DNA of 64,000 nucleotides from Patescibacteria group bacterium (GTDB taxonomy: Bacteria > Patescibacteriota > Patescibacteriia > 2-12-FULL-60-25), in the NCBI GenBank assembly GCA_031082005.1, contig JAVHLR010000001.1, positions 191,251 through 255,250 of the forward strand. The letters are read 5' to 3'. Shown one piece after another: positions 9,043-17,099 of this stretch. Every line of letters starts with the position of its first letter. The first letter of the stretch is position 1. Position numbers and translations under genes: made by a program. The notes beneath the pieces are model-generated. The model had not been told where the DNA came from. It saw only the letters and a list, made by a program, of their open reading frames with translations, and searched no databases.

Positions 9043-9672
9043 TCAGTTGAGGAGCGCGTCCTCCTCTTGAAGGGGCTTAGAGGCTTCGCTTTCCGGCGGA
9101 GCCGTACCGAGCAGGAGGACCAGGGCTTCCGCCAGATGTTTCAGCGCTTTTCTGCGGAACGCCTTGTCGATCAATTCCGGATCGGTCTGCTTAAGCCGCG
9201 CCTGTAGTTCGTCGGCGATGCGCTCTCCGTCTTCTTCTCCGTAGAGCCGGAGCTTGTCGCACCCCTGTTCGACCAGCAGTTTGAAGCGTGGAAAGTCGTC
9301 ATGCGCGCCCTTCTTGCCTAGGGTCGCGTTGATCGTCTCGACGATCTTTGCGGTTTCCCGCGCTGCATCAAAGATGAAAGTACGTAGAGTGTCCAATACC
9401 GCGGCGAGGAAGTCCGGGTGTGTCTTCCGCGGGTCATTTATCCAGCGGGCAATCACCGCCGCCGGTACTCCGATATTGGTCGCGGCCTGTTCGAGCACCT
9501 CGTCTTCGCTTCGGCTCTGATTGCGCAAAATCCCTAGGCCTATTTGGGCGATGCTGCCGAAGTCGTTCCGTGCAGCCTCCACATCCTCGTTGGTACGGAA
9601 CTCTTCCACTAGCGATGTATAGGTTTGCGTCAGACCGTACAAGGTAGGCCGTCTTGAGCCATCGTCTTCCAT
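9043..9672 (-). CDS. Unrecognised 209-aa helical protein, SD-type gene
   Basis: ATG at 9672 with GGGAG 9 nt upstream. Predicted all-helical, cytoplasmic, net acidic. Residues ~65-85 (Val-Pro-Ala-Ala-Val-Ile-Ala-Arg-Trp) could be a small HTH-like helix pair, but this is weak. It is monocistronic, bounded by hairpins at 9005 and 9714. A possible promoter (TTGACC, 17 nt, CATACT on the minus strand) overlaps the aldolase terminator. No family recognised. Confidence 0.68.
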   Translation of the reverse strand: MEDDGSRRPTLYGLTQTYTSLVEEFRTNEDVEAARNDFGSIAQIGLGILRNQSRSEDEVLEQAATNIGVPAAVIARWINDPRKTHPDFLAAVLDTLRTFIFDAARETAKIVETINATLGKKGAHDDFPRFKLLVEQGCDKLRLYGEEDGERIADELQARLKQTDPELIDKAFRRKALKHLAEALVLLLGTAPPESEASKPLQEEDALLN

Positions 9673-9713
9673 GATGCATTACTCCCGGGTGAATGTGCTG
9701 AACGAGTATGTAC

Positions 9714-9739
9714 AAAAAAGACCATCAGGTCAATGGTCT
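9714..9739 (-). terminator. Terminator of fba
   Basis: AGACCAT / ATGGTCT stem followed on the minus strand by T6. The loop and 3' arm carry a TTGACC that may be the -35 box of the next gene. Confidence 0.75.
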
Positions 9740-9763
9740 CATCGTCTCGCTTTGACCTCTCGG

Positions 9764-10684
9764 CTATTTTGCCTTCCCCCAACTGCCGAACAGCTCCATT
9801 TTCCTCATTGCTACTTCGCGCATCAAGAGATTCGCCGGTTCCAGGAGTTTGCGTGGGTCTATCACTTTCGGCATATCGGTCACGGCTTCTCGTATACCGG
9901 CCGTAAAAGCCAGGCGTAAATCCGTATCGATGTTTATCTTCGATACCCCGTGTTTGATGGCTAGTTTGATGTCGGCATCCAATACGCCGCGGGCCTCGCC
10001 AATCTTCGCTCCGTATTTTTCCGCCAATTCTTTCACATCTTCCATCACGCCGGACGCTCCATGCAGGACGATAGGGATTTTCACCAGCTTCGAGATTTTT
10101 TTCAGCCGATCGATGTCCAGATGCGTCTTGCCTTTGAATTTATACGCGCCATGCGCCGTACCGATCGCGACCGCTAACGCATCGCAACCCGTCTCTTTGG
10201 CGAACTGCGCGGCTTGCTCCGGATTAGTCAGATGTGCGTCCTTCTCTTCCACGCTCACGAAATCCTCGATGCCAGCGATGGCTCCAATTTCCGCCTCGAC
10301 CGATGCACCTTTGGCACGTGCCCATTTGACCACTTGCTTAGTCTTCTTCACGTTCTCGGCGTAGGGCAGGGAGGAGCCGTCGAACATCGCTGAAGTGTAC
10401 CCGGCATCGAGCGCGGCTTTGATGGTCTTGAGGTCTTTCCCGTGATCCACGTGCATAGCCACTGGGATTTTACCCTTAGCCGCTACCTTGATCATGGCCA
10501 CGAGATAATCCAGACCGGCGTACTCGATGGCCCCTTCGGAAGTCTGCACGATGACCGGAGATTTCATCTTCTCGGCCGCCGATATTACGGCTTTGAGGAA
10601 TTCCAGGTCGTTCACATTGAACGCCGGTACTGCATAACCTTTGGCACGAGCGGGAACGAGAAGTTTTTTGGTGGTGACTAACAT
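9764..10684 (-). CDS. fba: Class II fructose-bisphosphate aldolase
   Basis: 306 residues from ATG 10684, chosen because the residues before it are translated from a dispersed repeat. The Zn-binding HVDHGK motif is at 78-83. A Gly-Thr-Ala-His-Gly segment and an Ile-Val-Leu-His-Gly-Ala-Ser-Gly motif supply the other metal His and the phosphate loop; Asn-Ile-Asp-Thr-Asp near the end completes the active site. It catalyses FBP = DHAP + GAP. Between two PfkB kinases and near transketolase, rpe and rpiB, it belongs to the sugar-phosphate core. A tagatose-bisphosphate activity cannot be excluded. No SD. Confidence 0.93.
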   Translation of the reverse strand: MLVTTKKLLVPARAKGYAVPAFNVNDLEFLKAVISAAEKMKSPVIVQTSEGAIEYAGLDYLVAMIKVAAKGKIPVAMHVDHGKDLKTIKAALDAGYTSAMFDGSSLPYAENVKKTKQVVKWARAKGASVEAEIGAIAGIEDFVSVEEKDAHLTNPEQAAQFAKETGCDALAVAIGTAHGAYKFKGKTHLDIDRLKKISKLVKIPIVLHGASGVMEDVKELAEKYGAKIGEARGVLDADIKLAIKHGVSKINIDTDLRLAFTAGIREAVTDMPKVIDPRKLLEPANLLMREVAMRKMELFGSWGKAK

Positions 10685-10698
10685 AGGTATTTTTATTC

Positions 10699-10755
10699 GT
10701 CGTCCTGAACGTAGCGTAGCGAAGTCGAAGGATCTTTCGACAAGCTCAAGATGAC
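10699..10755. repeat. Dispersed palindromic repeat, family B
   Basis: 57 bp with terminal inverted repeats of the CGTCGTCCTGAAC / GCTCAAGATGAC type, containing CTTCGAC-like inner arms. Related copies: 36131-36207, 46697-46768 (inside elp3), and half copies near 2103 and 19150. Confidence 0.75.
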
Positions 10756-10796
10756 ACAAGGTATCATATCAGCCCGGCAAGGATTGACGAAATGTT

Positions 10797-11804
10797 TTAA
10801 TGCCTATGCGTCTCCGCCTTGATTTTCGAAAACTTCTTCAAGACTTTTTTCATTCCCGCGCTTGCTAAGAGTCCTTTTTGCGGTCCTATCTCATGGATTA
10901 CGCTCCAGGCGTTTGCCGAGCCCCAGCGGAGCGCTTCTTCCATGTCTAAGCCTTTGAGCATCGCTACCGTCACGCCACAGGCGAAGCTGTCCCCGGCGCC
11001 AGTAGTCTCGACTGGTTTGCCGTCGAAGGCAGGCATGTGCCAGTGCGTCTTTCCGTCGAACGCGTCCGCGCCGTTTTTCCCGTCAGTGATGATCGCTGTC
11101 TTTGCCCCGAGTTTGATGAACTTATCCAGCAGACTGCACATCGTGCGTTCTCCGTCTGCCAAAAGCTGTTCCGCTTCATCTTTGTTCAGGATCAACATGT
11201 GGCTTTTTGCGATGAGTTTTTTTATCGCAGTAAGGCCACTCTTGATATGTGTCGTTCCTGGCTGGAAAACCAACTTCATGGCCGGAAAACAACCCAGGAA
11301 TTCAAAAATCTTTTTGTCGACAGATGCATGCTTCGCTCCCATGGCTGAATAGTAAAGGCATCTTGCTTCTTGGCATTCCGGTACGCTGTATGAACGGGGT
11401 TGGAAATACACTAACTGCGTTTTTTCGCCCTGATAGTTGATGATGGTGGCCTCGCTGGTGGGCAATTTCTTGTCCTCGACCAAAAACTTTAAGTCCACTT
11501 TTTCTTTGCGTAACGCTTCCCTTAAATGCCTGCCCGCGTAGTCATCGCCGACCCAGGAAATCAAGCCTGTACGCAATCCCAAGCGCGCTGCCCCCACTGC
11601 GGCGTTAGCTGAATTCCCGGCTGCCGGGACTTTAACGACCTGCCTCACCGGGATTTTGTCCGCATATTCCAAGCAGAGCAGGCAACGGTCTTTGTTGATC
11701 GAACAACTTAAGGTCGCATCATCTATCAGATAGAACACGTCGCGCAGCGATTCGCCGACGGCTAAGATATCTAGTCTGGGTTTCGTGGATGTCATATGGC
11801 CCAT
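10797..11804 (-). CDS. PfkB-family carbohydrate kinase (second copy)
   Basis: 335 residues (ATG 11804; ATG 11795 is an alternative and neither has an SD). A GNSANAAV loop at 63-70 and the PfkB signature ETTGAGDSF at 266-274 are present, with base Asp272. It is more divergent than a plain ribokinase: a Cys-rich insertion (four Cys within about 34-44) precedes the substrate loop. ATP-dependent sugar or sugar-phosphate kinase. As its neighbour is fba it could fill the phosphofructokinase step (inference). Divergent from the block starting at 11872. Confidence 0.87.
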   Translation of the reverse strand: MGHMTSTKPRLDILAVGESLRDVFYLIDDATLSCSINKDRCLLCLEYADKIPVRQVVKVPAAGNSANAAVGAARLGLRTGLISWVGDDYAGRHLREALRKEKVDLKFLVEDKKLPTSEATIINYQGEKTQLVYFQPRSYSVPECQEARCLYYSAMGAKHASVDKKIFEFLGCFPAMKLVFQPGTTHIKSGLTAIKKLIAKSHMLILNKDEAEQLLADGERTMCSLLDKFIKLGAKTAIITDGKNGADAFDGKTHWHMPAFDGKPVETTGAGDSFACGVTVAMLKGLDMEEALRWGSANAWSVIHEIGPQKGLLASAGMKKVLKKFSKIKAETHRH

Positions 11805-11816
11805 AGGATACCAACC

Positions 11817-11845
11817 TTGACACGAAGCAGGAAATCGATTAATTT
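11817..11845 (+). promoter_or_regulatory. Sigma70-type promoter
   Basis: TTGACA, 17-nt spacer, TAATTT, 27 nt before the TTG start at 11872. Confidence 0.65.
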
Positions 11846-11871
11846 ATCCGATTCCTGAAATAGGAGGCACC

Positions 11872-12531
11872 TTGAACAGTCTTGAGTTCGCCAGAGGTAT
11901 CGCACGTATCATGGACCGGAACGACAAATACGGTCTGCGCCGCTACGTCGAAGAACGCAGCGACGGGCTCACGAAGATCACGGATCCGTCGCGACCCTTC
12001 CGCGTCTTGGCCCACTTGGTTGTCGACCATGTGGCGCCGGAAGAGGTCGGCAAGTTACTGCCGCAAGAGAGGGTCACAGTGCGTGAAGCCGCACGTATCC
12101 TTATGGATTTGGCTGACCGCACGCGGATGTCTCACGGAGACAAGACGGTCGTGACTGATTCCGCGATGCACCAGCTGGTCCGGCGCAGCATCTTCATCTA
12201 CTTCCTTCACCTCATGGCGCAGGACAACAACGACCGGATGGAAATGCTCACGGAAGTCGTGACGCCGGAACCCGGCGAAGACATCGAGGTCAGGTTCTCG
12301 CATCGTGACGTTTATGTCAGTCACGCTGCTCAAGTCCGTTGGTCGGTGCTCGTCTCCGATCCCGAACGTTTCCACGTCATCGCGCAGTTCCTGGCGGCCT
12401 TCCGTCCCGAGGATTATCGGGAGGGATACTACCGCCTGATGGCGACCGTGGTCGACATGTCTCCGTCGCCCGACGCCGAAACGCTGCGCAAGCTGCTGAC
12501 CCAGGTGCGCAAACCCGGCGTCGTCAACTGA
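11872..12531 (+). CDS. Unrecognised 219-aa protein with TTG start
   Basis: TTG at 11872 preceded by a perfect AGGAGG with a short 4-nt spacer; an ATG at 11911 is the alternative but has no SD. Soluble and helical, with no motif recognised. First of three consecutive same-strand genes of similar size, each followed by a nearly identical terminator hairpin. Sequence similarity to the next two is not evident beyond a helical C-terminal part. Confidence 0.7.
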   Translation: MNSLEFARGIARIMDRNDKYGLRRYVEERSDGLTKITDPSRPFRVLAHLVVDHVAPEEVGKLLPQERVTVREAARILMDLADRTRMSHGDKTVVTDSAMHQLVRRSIFIYFLHLMAQDNNDRMEMLTEVVTPEPGEDIEVRFSHRDVYVSHAAQVRWSVLVSDPERFHVIAQFLAAFRPEDYREGYYRLMATVVDMSPSPDAETLRKLLTQVRKPGVVN

Positions 12532-12564
12532 CGAGCGCTGGAAGAATCTGGATCGCCTCTCACA

Positions 12565-12590
12565 AACGGCAGCCCCTCTAGGCTGCCGTT
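12565..12590 (+). terminator. Terminator 1 of 3 near-identical hairpins
   Basis: AACGGCAGC / GCTGCCGTT stem with a loop near CCCCTCTAG. The last bases of its 3' arm are the first bases of the -35 box of the next gene. Confidence 0.85.
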
Positions 12591-12617
12591 GACTTTAATA
12601 GGGATTTACGTTAAAGA
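12589..12617 (+). promoter_or_regulatory. Promoter fused to the preceding terminator
   Basis: TTGACT, 17-nt spacer, TAAAGA. The TT of the -35 box belongs to the terminator stem. Confidence 0.65.
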
Positions 12618-12648
12618 AAGTAGTTCTTTCACCAAGGAGAGTGCGGAC

Positions 12649-13326
12649 ATGTCCGAAATCAAGCTCAAGACATTCATGAACGAGTGCCTCGTCGAACTCG
12701 CCAAGCGGTTCAATGTCGACATGACCATGGACCCGAACCACGAACTGAAGATCGACGTCCTCAATCCCACGCGCTACCCGCTCGCCAGCAACGCCCTTCT
12801 CCGGATGGCTCCGGACGCTGACCCGAAGCTCTTCGAGATTAATGGGGACATCTCGCCCACGCACTTCGTCACCATGATCGGTGCCTGCCTGGGCGTGAGC
12901 GGCGAAAATCCCAAAGACCTCGAATACTTCGCGCTATGCACGAGCTACCTCGCGACCGCGCGTAACCTGACTGCCATGTGTTTCGACATCTTCGACGGCA
13001 TGGAGCCGGTGGAGGCTTTGCGCAAGATGGACGCTGTGGTCGAAGTCAAGGGTTTGGCTGAGGAACTGGGACAGGTCGGTGCCGAAGCGTTGGCGCTTTC
13101 CAAGCTGCAGGAGCGGCTCGTCTGGCTGGACCTCATGCTCGATCCGCCGTTTCTCGTCATCGCGGCCAGCGCCATTGAAGGTCTGCCGCCCAAGCAGGCC
13201 AAGTCTGTTCTTCAGACCGCCTGTACAGCTGTGAGCGTCTTGCCGGAGCGTCCTGATCCGGACAGCTTCCGCGTCATCCTGCGCAATACGCGCGAGCTCA
13301 TCCTGACCTGCACCACGACGAAGTAG
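12649..13326 (+). CDS. Unrecognised protein, tandem paralogue A
   Basis: 225 residues. ATG 12649 is chosen because AAGGAG lies upstream with normal spacing. Soluble, helical. Two segments are shared with the next gene: a central Ile-Ser-Pro-x-His-Phe-Val with a following Ile-Phe-Asp-Gly, and a C-terminal Leu-Met-Leu-Asp-Pro plus a Gly-Leu-x-Pro-x-Gln motif. The two genes are therefore a tandem duplication. No known family recognised and no catalytic motif visible. Monocistronic, with its own promoter and terminator. Confidence 0.75.
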   Translation: MSEIKLKTFMNECLVELAKRFNVDMTMDPNHELKIDVLNPTRYPLASNALLRMAPDADPKLFEINGDISPTHFVTMIGACLGVSGENPKDLEYFALCTSYLATARNLTAMCFDIFDGMEPVEALRKMDAVVEVKGLAEELGQVGAEALALSKLQERLVWLDLMLDPPFLVIAASAIEGLPPKQAKSVLQTACTAVSVLPERPDPDSFRVILRNTRELILTCTTTK

Positions 13327-13347
13327 TCTGATTTTCCGCCTACCAAA

Positions 13348-13373
13348 AACGGCAGCCCCTCTCGGCTGCCGTT
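13348..13373 (+). terminator. Terminator 2 of 3 near-identical hairpins
   Basis: AACGGCAGC / GCTGCCGTT with loop CCCTCTCG, the same as the hairpins at 12565 and 14113. Confidence 0.85.
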
Positions 13374-13400
13374 GACATTTCACCCGGTTTGAAGTATAAG
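13372..13400 (+). promoter_or_regulatory. Strong sigma70-type promoter overlapping terminator
   Basis: Consensus TTGACA, 17-nt spacer, TATAAG. The first two bases of the -35 box are the end of the terminator stem. The ATG at 13432 is 31 nt beyond the -10 box. Confidence 0.75.
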
Positions 13401-13431
13401 GACATTGTATCTTTAACAAGGAGTGGCCAGA

Positions 13432-14082
13432 ATGCCGACCAATCTAGCGCGGTTCGCGGTCGAGTGTATCCCCGAGATCGAATCACGTCTGGGCGCCAAA
13501 CTGGTGCACGCCCAGGGCGTAGGGTTCAAGACGGAGCACCTGGATCCTGTCCGCTACTTCAGCCTCTGCCCGGCGCTGAAGAAGCTTCTTCCCGAAGGGG
13601 TCTCGTGTTCCGCGTTCGACATCCAGGACCCCAGCGAGATTTCGCCCGCCCACTTCGTCTCGCTGATCGAGGGTTGCTACGGCAAGATCGATAAGGAGCA
13701 CGTCGCGAAATGCCCCGACTGCACCGAGTCAGTTCGTCGTTTGGCCTCTGCTATGTTCTCGATCCTGGACGGTGCCGATTCGGACGATGCCCTTGGCTCC
13801 CTCACGGAGGAAGGTGTCGCAGAGTCGATGACGATCATGCGCGTCTATATCGGCGGAACCGGTGACGCGCGCCAGACACGCTGGGCCAACCTCATGCTCG
13901 ATCCAAGGTACGTTGCGACCGCTGCCAGGGCGCTCGATGGCCTCACCCCGGAACAGGGAAAGGAAACTCTCGCCACTGCTTTCCAGCTCGTGACTGATCT
14001 GCCCGAGCCCCCGGAGCTGTGGAGCTTCGAACTGCTGATGAACAGCTCGCGGCTGCTCGTCGTCGAGCGCCCCGACAAATAG
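13432..14082 (+). CDS. Unrecognised protein, tandem paralogue B
   Basis: 216 residues. ATG 13432 with AAGGAG 8 nt upstream; a GTG three codons earlier overlaps the SD and is rejected. Paralogue of the 12649 gene, sharing the Ile-Ser-Pro-Ala-His-Phe-Val segment near 67 and the Leu-Met-Leu-Asp-Pro segment near 157. It has an extra Cys-Pro-Asp-Cys pair near 98-101 that the sister lacks. Soluble, no signal peptide. Function unknown. Confidence 0.75.
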   Translation: MPTNLARFAVECIPEIESRLGAKLVHAQGVGFKTEHLDPVRYFSLCPALKKLLPEGVSCSAFDIQDPSEISPAHFVSLIEGCYGKIDKEHVAKCPDCTESVRRLASAMFSILDGADSDDALGSLTEEGVAESMTIMRVYIGGTGDARQTRWANLMLDPRYVATAARALDGLTPEQGKETLATAFQLVTDLPEPPELWSFELLMNSSRLLVVERPDK

Positions 14083-14112
14083 CGGCGCTCTCCCTTCCGC
14101 CTCGCCACAATC

Positions 14113-14141
14113 AAAACGGCAGCCCCTCTCGGCTGCCGTTT
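14113..14141. terminator. Terminator 3 of 3 near-identical hairpins
   Basis: Same AACGGCAGC / GCTGCCGTT stem, flanked by A4 and T3. It lies between converging genes (stops 14082 and 14158) and can serve both. Confidence 0.85.
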
Positions 14142-14157
14142 ATGCGTATCGTGCACT

Positions 14158-15138
14158 TTATTTTTTTCTGCCGATGGCTTTTTTCGCCGCTGCGACGATA
14201 TCTTTGGCCTTCATGCCGTATTTCGTCAGCAATTCGTCCGGCTCGCCTGATTCTCCGAAATGGTCCGGCATCCCGACAGTCTCGAGCGGTGCCGGATTGA
14301 AACGACCCAGGCATTCTGCGACCGCTCCGGCCAAACCGCCCGTCGTCTGATGCTCTTCGACCGAAACGCAGCAGCCGGTTTTCGCAACGCTCTTGATGAG
14401 CGACGCTTCGTCGAAAGGTTTCAACGTATGACAGTTCAAGACCTCTGCTTCGACACCTTCTTTCTCGAGCTCGTGTGCGGCGAGCAGAGCTTCATGCAGG
14501 AGCGGTCCGCAAGCTGCGATCGTCACATCTTTGCCCTCGGTACAGGCGTACGCTTTGCCTATCTCGAAAGGCGTTTCCTTGGTCGTGATGACTGGCGTCT
14601 TTTCTCTGGCGAAACGGAAATAACACGGACCGACCATCTCTGCGACGGCGTGCGTGCATTTGCGCGTCTCTTCGTAGTCGCATGGCACGACCACTGTCAG
14701 GTTGGGGAGTACGCGCGTGATAGCTAAGTCTTCCAGCGCTTGATGCGTCGCCCCATCCGCTCCGACAGAAATCCCGGCGTGCGCACCGGCGACTTTGACA
14801 TTGGCTTTCGTGTAGCAGACTGACACGCGCAACTGATCCCAGGAACGACCCGGCACGAACACGGCATAGGAAGAGACAAAAGGTACCTTGCCGGTGAGCG
14901 CCAGCCCTGCGGCCACGCCCATCATGTTCTGTTCTGCTACGCCGCATTCCACGAAACGCTCGGGGAATTTTTTCTGGAAGGGGAGGACTCGCGTGGATTC
15001 CGCGAGGTCACCTGTAAGAACGAAGATTTCAGGATTTTTTTCGCCCAGTTCGACCAGCGCATCACCGTAGCCGTTGCGTGTCGGAATTTTTTCGACGTTT
15101 TGATCGAAGATCCGGAAATTAAGGGTTGAATTTAACAT
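14158..15138 (-). CDS. Transketolase, C-terminal subunit
   Basis: 326 residues from ATG 15138; the few residues upstream are not typical of the family. It contains the Pyr domain with Leu-Thr-Gly-Asp-Leu and the Phe-Val-Glu-Cys-Gly-Val-Ala-Glu-Gln segment whose Glu activates ThDP. A transketolase C domain follows. With the N-subunit encoded just upstream it forms split transketolase, which moves two-carbon ketol units between pentose, hexose and tetrose phosphates. A split-DXS-like activity is less likely. No SD. Confidence 0.92.
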   Translation of the reverse strand: MLNSTLNFRIFDQNVEKIPTRNGYGDALVELGEKNPEIFVLTGDLAESTRVLPFQKKFPERFVECGVAEQNMMGVAAGLALTGKVPFVSSYAVFVPGRSWDQLRVSVCYTKANVKVAGAHAGISVGADGATHQALEDLAITRVLPNLTVVVPCDYEETRKCTHAVAEMVGPCYFRFAREKTPVITTKETPFEIGKAYACTEGKDVTIAACGPLLHEALLAAHELEKEGVEAEVLNCHTLKPFDEASLIKSVAKTGCCVSVEEHQTTGGLAGAVAECLGRFNPAPLETVGMPDHFGESGEPDELLTKYGMKAKDIVAAAKKAIGRKK

Positions 15139-15186
15139 ATTGGATTGCACATCTTGCTTCGCGCCAGGCATTTCGTTATTTCGTGA

Positions 15187-15217
15187 GCGAGGTACGAAGC
15201 ACGCTGTACGAGGTACG
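15187..15217. repeat. 7-bp tandem repeat, family C (intergenic)
   Basis: About four units of a degenerate GAGGTAC heptamer between the two transketolase genes. The same repeat type occurs inside the N-subunit gene at 15662-15691. Confidence 0.6.
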
Positions 15218-15222
15218 TTTTT

Positions 15223-16122
15223 TTATTCATGTTCGCTCGTTATTTGTCCGCCGAGCGTGCGCAGCTCCATCAATGCCACGCGCGCTTCATCTACATTGGG
15301 CGGCTTGCCGTGCCACTCGAATCTGTTCTCCATGAAGTCCACGCCTTTTCCTGGGATGGTATGGCAGATGATCACGGTCGGATTCTCGGCGATGGCGCGC
15401 GCCTTATCGGCAGCGGCGATGAGCTCTTGGATGTTATGTCCATCGACTTCGACGACGCTCCAATTGAAGGCCTTGAATTTATCGGCTAGCGGTTCGAGCG
15501 GCATGATGTCTTCCGTGAATCCATCGATTTGGATGTTGTTGCGGTCCACGAATGCCGTAAGCTCGCGCAAGTTCAGTTTGCCGGCGAGCGTTATGGCTTC
15601 CCATGTTTGCCCTTCATCCAGCTCTCCGTCAGACATCAGACACCAGGTGTGGTAGACGGGGCGTACCTCGTTCTCCGTACTCCGTACTTCGTTAAGTTTT
15701 GCGTTAGCTCTCGCTGCGATTGCCATGCCTACAGCCTGTGACAGGCCTTGCCCCAATGGCCCGCCTGACGTCTCGATCGGTACATCTGGTCTGAAATGGC
15801 TATTCGAATGTCCTTGCAGTCGCGTGCCGAGTTTCCGCAGCGTCTTGAGTTCTTCGCGGGGAAAATATCCGCGGTTGGCGAGGGTCGCATACAGCACTGG
15901 GCAGATATGGGCATTCGAGAGGATGACGCGGTCGCGTTCGGCCGCTCCACGTGTCTCCGGTGTGATCTTGGCGATCTCGAAATACAATGCCGTGAACACA
16001 TCGGCCATGCCGAGAGGTCCGGCTGAATGGCCGCTTTTCGCCGCCAAGAGCATTTCGATGATGTCTTCGCGTATCCGATTGGCGATTTTTTCCAGTTCGA
16101 TCAAACGTTTTTCCGTAAGCAT
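15223..16122 (-). CDS. Transketolase, N-terminal subunit
   Basis: 299 residues from ATG 16122. ThDP-binding features: Ser-Gly-His near 30-32, Gly-Pro-Leu-Gly-Gln-Gly at 121-126, and the metal motif from Gly-Glu-Leu at 166-168 through Asn-Asn-Ile-Gln. It pairs with the C-subunit gene downstream (84-nt gap). Oddity: residues ~144-155 are an extra segment in the loop before the GDGE-like motif, encoded by heptamer repeats of the kind found between the two genes. The frame stays open, so the enzyme is probably functional. No SD. Confidence 0.92.
   Translation of the reverse strand: MLTEKRLIELEKIANRIREDIIEMLLAAKSGHSAGPLGMADVFTALYFEIAKITPETRGAAERDRVILSNAHICPVLYATLANRGYFPREELKTLRKLGTRLQGHSNSHFRPDVPIETSGGPLGQGLSQAVGMAIAARANAKLNEVRSTENEVRPVYHTWCLMSDGELDEGQTWEAITLAGKLNLRELTAFVDRNNIQIDGFTEDIMPLEPLADKFKAFNWSVVEVDGHNIQELIAAADKARAIAENPTVIICHTIPGKGVDFMENRFEWHGKPPNVDEARVALMELRTLGGQITSEHE
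15662..15691. repeat. 7-bp tandem repeat, family C (inside transketolase N gene)
   Basis: Units near GAAGTAC, GGAGTAC, GGAGAAC and GAGGTAC read in frame and encode residues ~145-154 of the protein. Confidence 0.6.
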
Positions 16123-16165
16123 GAATATATTGTACACCATTGACGTTGTTTGGATTCCATATGAA

Positions 16166-16198
16166 AAAAAGCGGCCAGACCTCGTCCGACCGCTTTTT
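16166..16198. terminator. Terminator hairpin
   Basis: AAAAAGCGG / CCGCTTTTT arms with inner pairs. It lies after the stop of the cupredoxin gene (16229) on the minus strand. Confidence 0.75.
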
Positions 16199-16228
16199 CG
16201 CCTAAGCTCAAAATGCTGGGCTCGTTAC

Positions 16229-17026
16229 TTACTCTATTACGTTGATCGTACCATTCATCACCGGATAGATGCCGCAGCCGTAGTCGAACGATCCGACTGT
16301 GCTGAACACTCTCTGGTAGCTTTCCTGGTATTTCAGGTCCTGCGACTGCCAACCGTTGCCCACGATGCGATGCAATGAGCTGTCGGTGTTGGTCCAGGTC
16401 ACGAGCGTACCCTTCTTGACGGTCAATGATGGTGGGACGAACCCGTTCTCTTTGCTGCCGATGCTGACGGTGACTGCCGTCTGATCCATCTGCTTGTCTA
16501 TCGCGATGTTCGTCGTCAATGTCATCACGTCGGCTGGCGTGAAGTCGGAACTCAAGACGAGCGCCGTGCCGACTTTGTAATCGGCATAGAAAGCATCCGG
16601 CAAGTCGTCGATCTGATTCTTCCAGGCGATGCCATACAGGGTTTCCGCCATCTGCTGCGAAGGCACGTGGCGCAATATGCCGCCCTGATCGATCACGTAT
16701 GTCCGTGGGTCAGTGGTGACTTTCACCATCTTGACGCCTGGGCGATAGGTGACGTTGCGGCGTCCGAGCGGGACGGTCTGCAACATCGTATCGGGTATCT
16801 GCTTCACCGTGGAGAAATCCTTGTACCAGGTGAAGTAGGTCTTTTCGTTAGGGAAGACGTAACGACGTCCGTCCCAGCCGAAATAATAGACCGTTTGGCC
16901 CGATCCTTTGATCAGATCGCCAGGTGAGAAAACGGTCGTCACCGCAGCGTTCGCAGCCATCGGCACGACCGATGTGGCGAGCGTAGCGGCCATGGTCAGA
17001 GCGCCGAATAATTTGCTCATGCGCAT
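16229..17026 (-). CDS. Exported protein: shared N-domain plus cupredoxin domain
   Basis: 265 residues. Signal peptide to about 28 (Ala-Asn-Ala). Residues ~33-165 form a domain shared with the next protein, marked by Gly-Asp-Leu-Ile-Lys-Gly, Tyr-Val-Phe-Pro-Asn and Asp-Asp-Leu-Pro-Asp. Residues ~183-265 are a plastocyanin-like cupredoxin domain: His219, Cys251 and Met257 match copper ligands. The usual second His in the C-x2-H-P-x-M motif is Tyr254 (Cys-Gly-Ile-Tyr-Pro-Val-Met), so a normal type-1 site is unlikely. Probably surface-anchored or extracellular. No SD. Confidence 0.8.
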   Translation of the reverse strand: MRMSKLFGALTMAATLATSVVPMAANAAVTTVFSPGDLIKGSGQTVYYFGWDGRRYVFPNEKTYFTWYKDFSTVKQIPDTMLQTVPLGRRNVTYRPGVKMVKVTTDPRTYVIDQGGILRHVPSQQMAETLYGIAWKNQIDDLPDAFYADYKVGTALVLSSDFTPADVMTLTTNIAIDKQMDQTAVTVSIGSKENGFVPPSLTVKKGTLVTWTNTDSSLHRIVGNGWQSQDLKYQESYQRVFSTVGSFDYGCGIYPVMNGTINVIE

Positions 17027-17099
17027 AGTTTATGTTTTTTATTTAGTCCAAGGTTAATGTCCTTGGTTATTAGTTAGTCGTATTAAAGTGCCACGATTG

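Noticed and set aside
12565-14141. Three evenly spaced identical hairpins as integron attC sites or a cassette array
   Set aside because: No GTTRRRY/RYYYAAC core and no integrase; each hairpin follows a stop codon, and two run into a promoter, so they are terminators.
15187-15217. Short tandem repeats as a CRISPR array
   Set aside because: Units are 7 bp without spacers and no cas gene is in the window.
14158-16122. Transketolase genes as one frameshifted gene
   Set aside because: The two ORFs have separate family-typical starts and ends and an intergenic repeat between them; split transketolase is a normal form.
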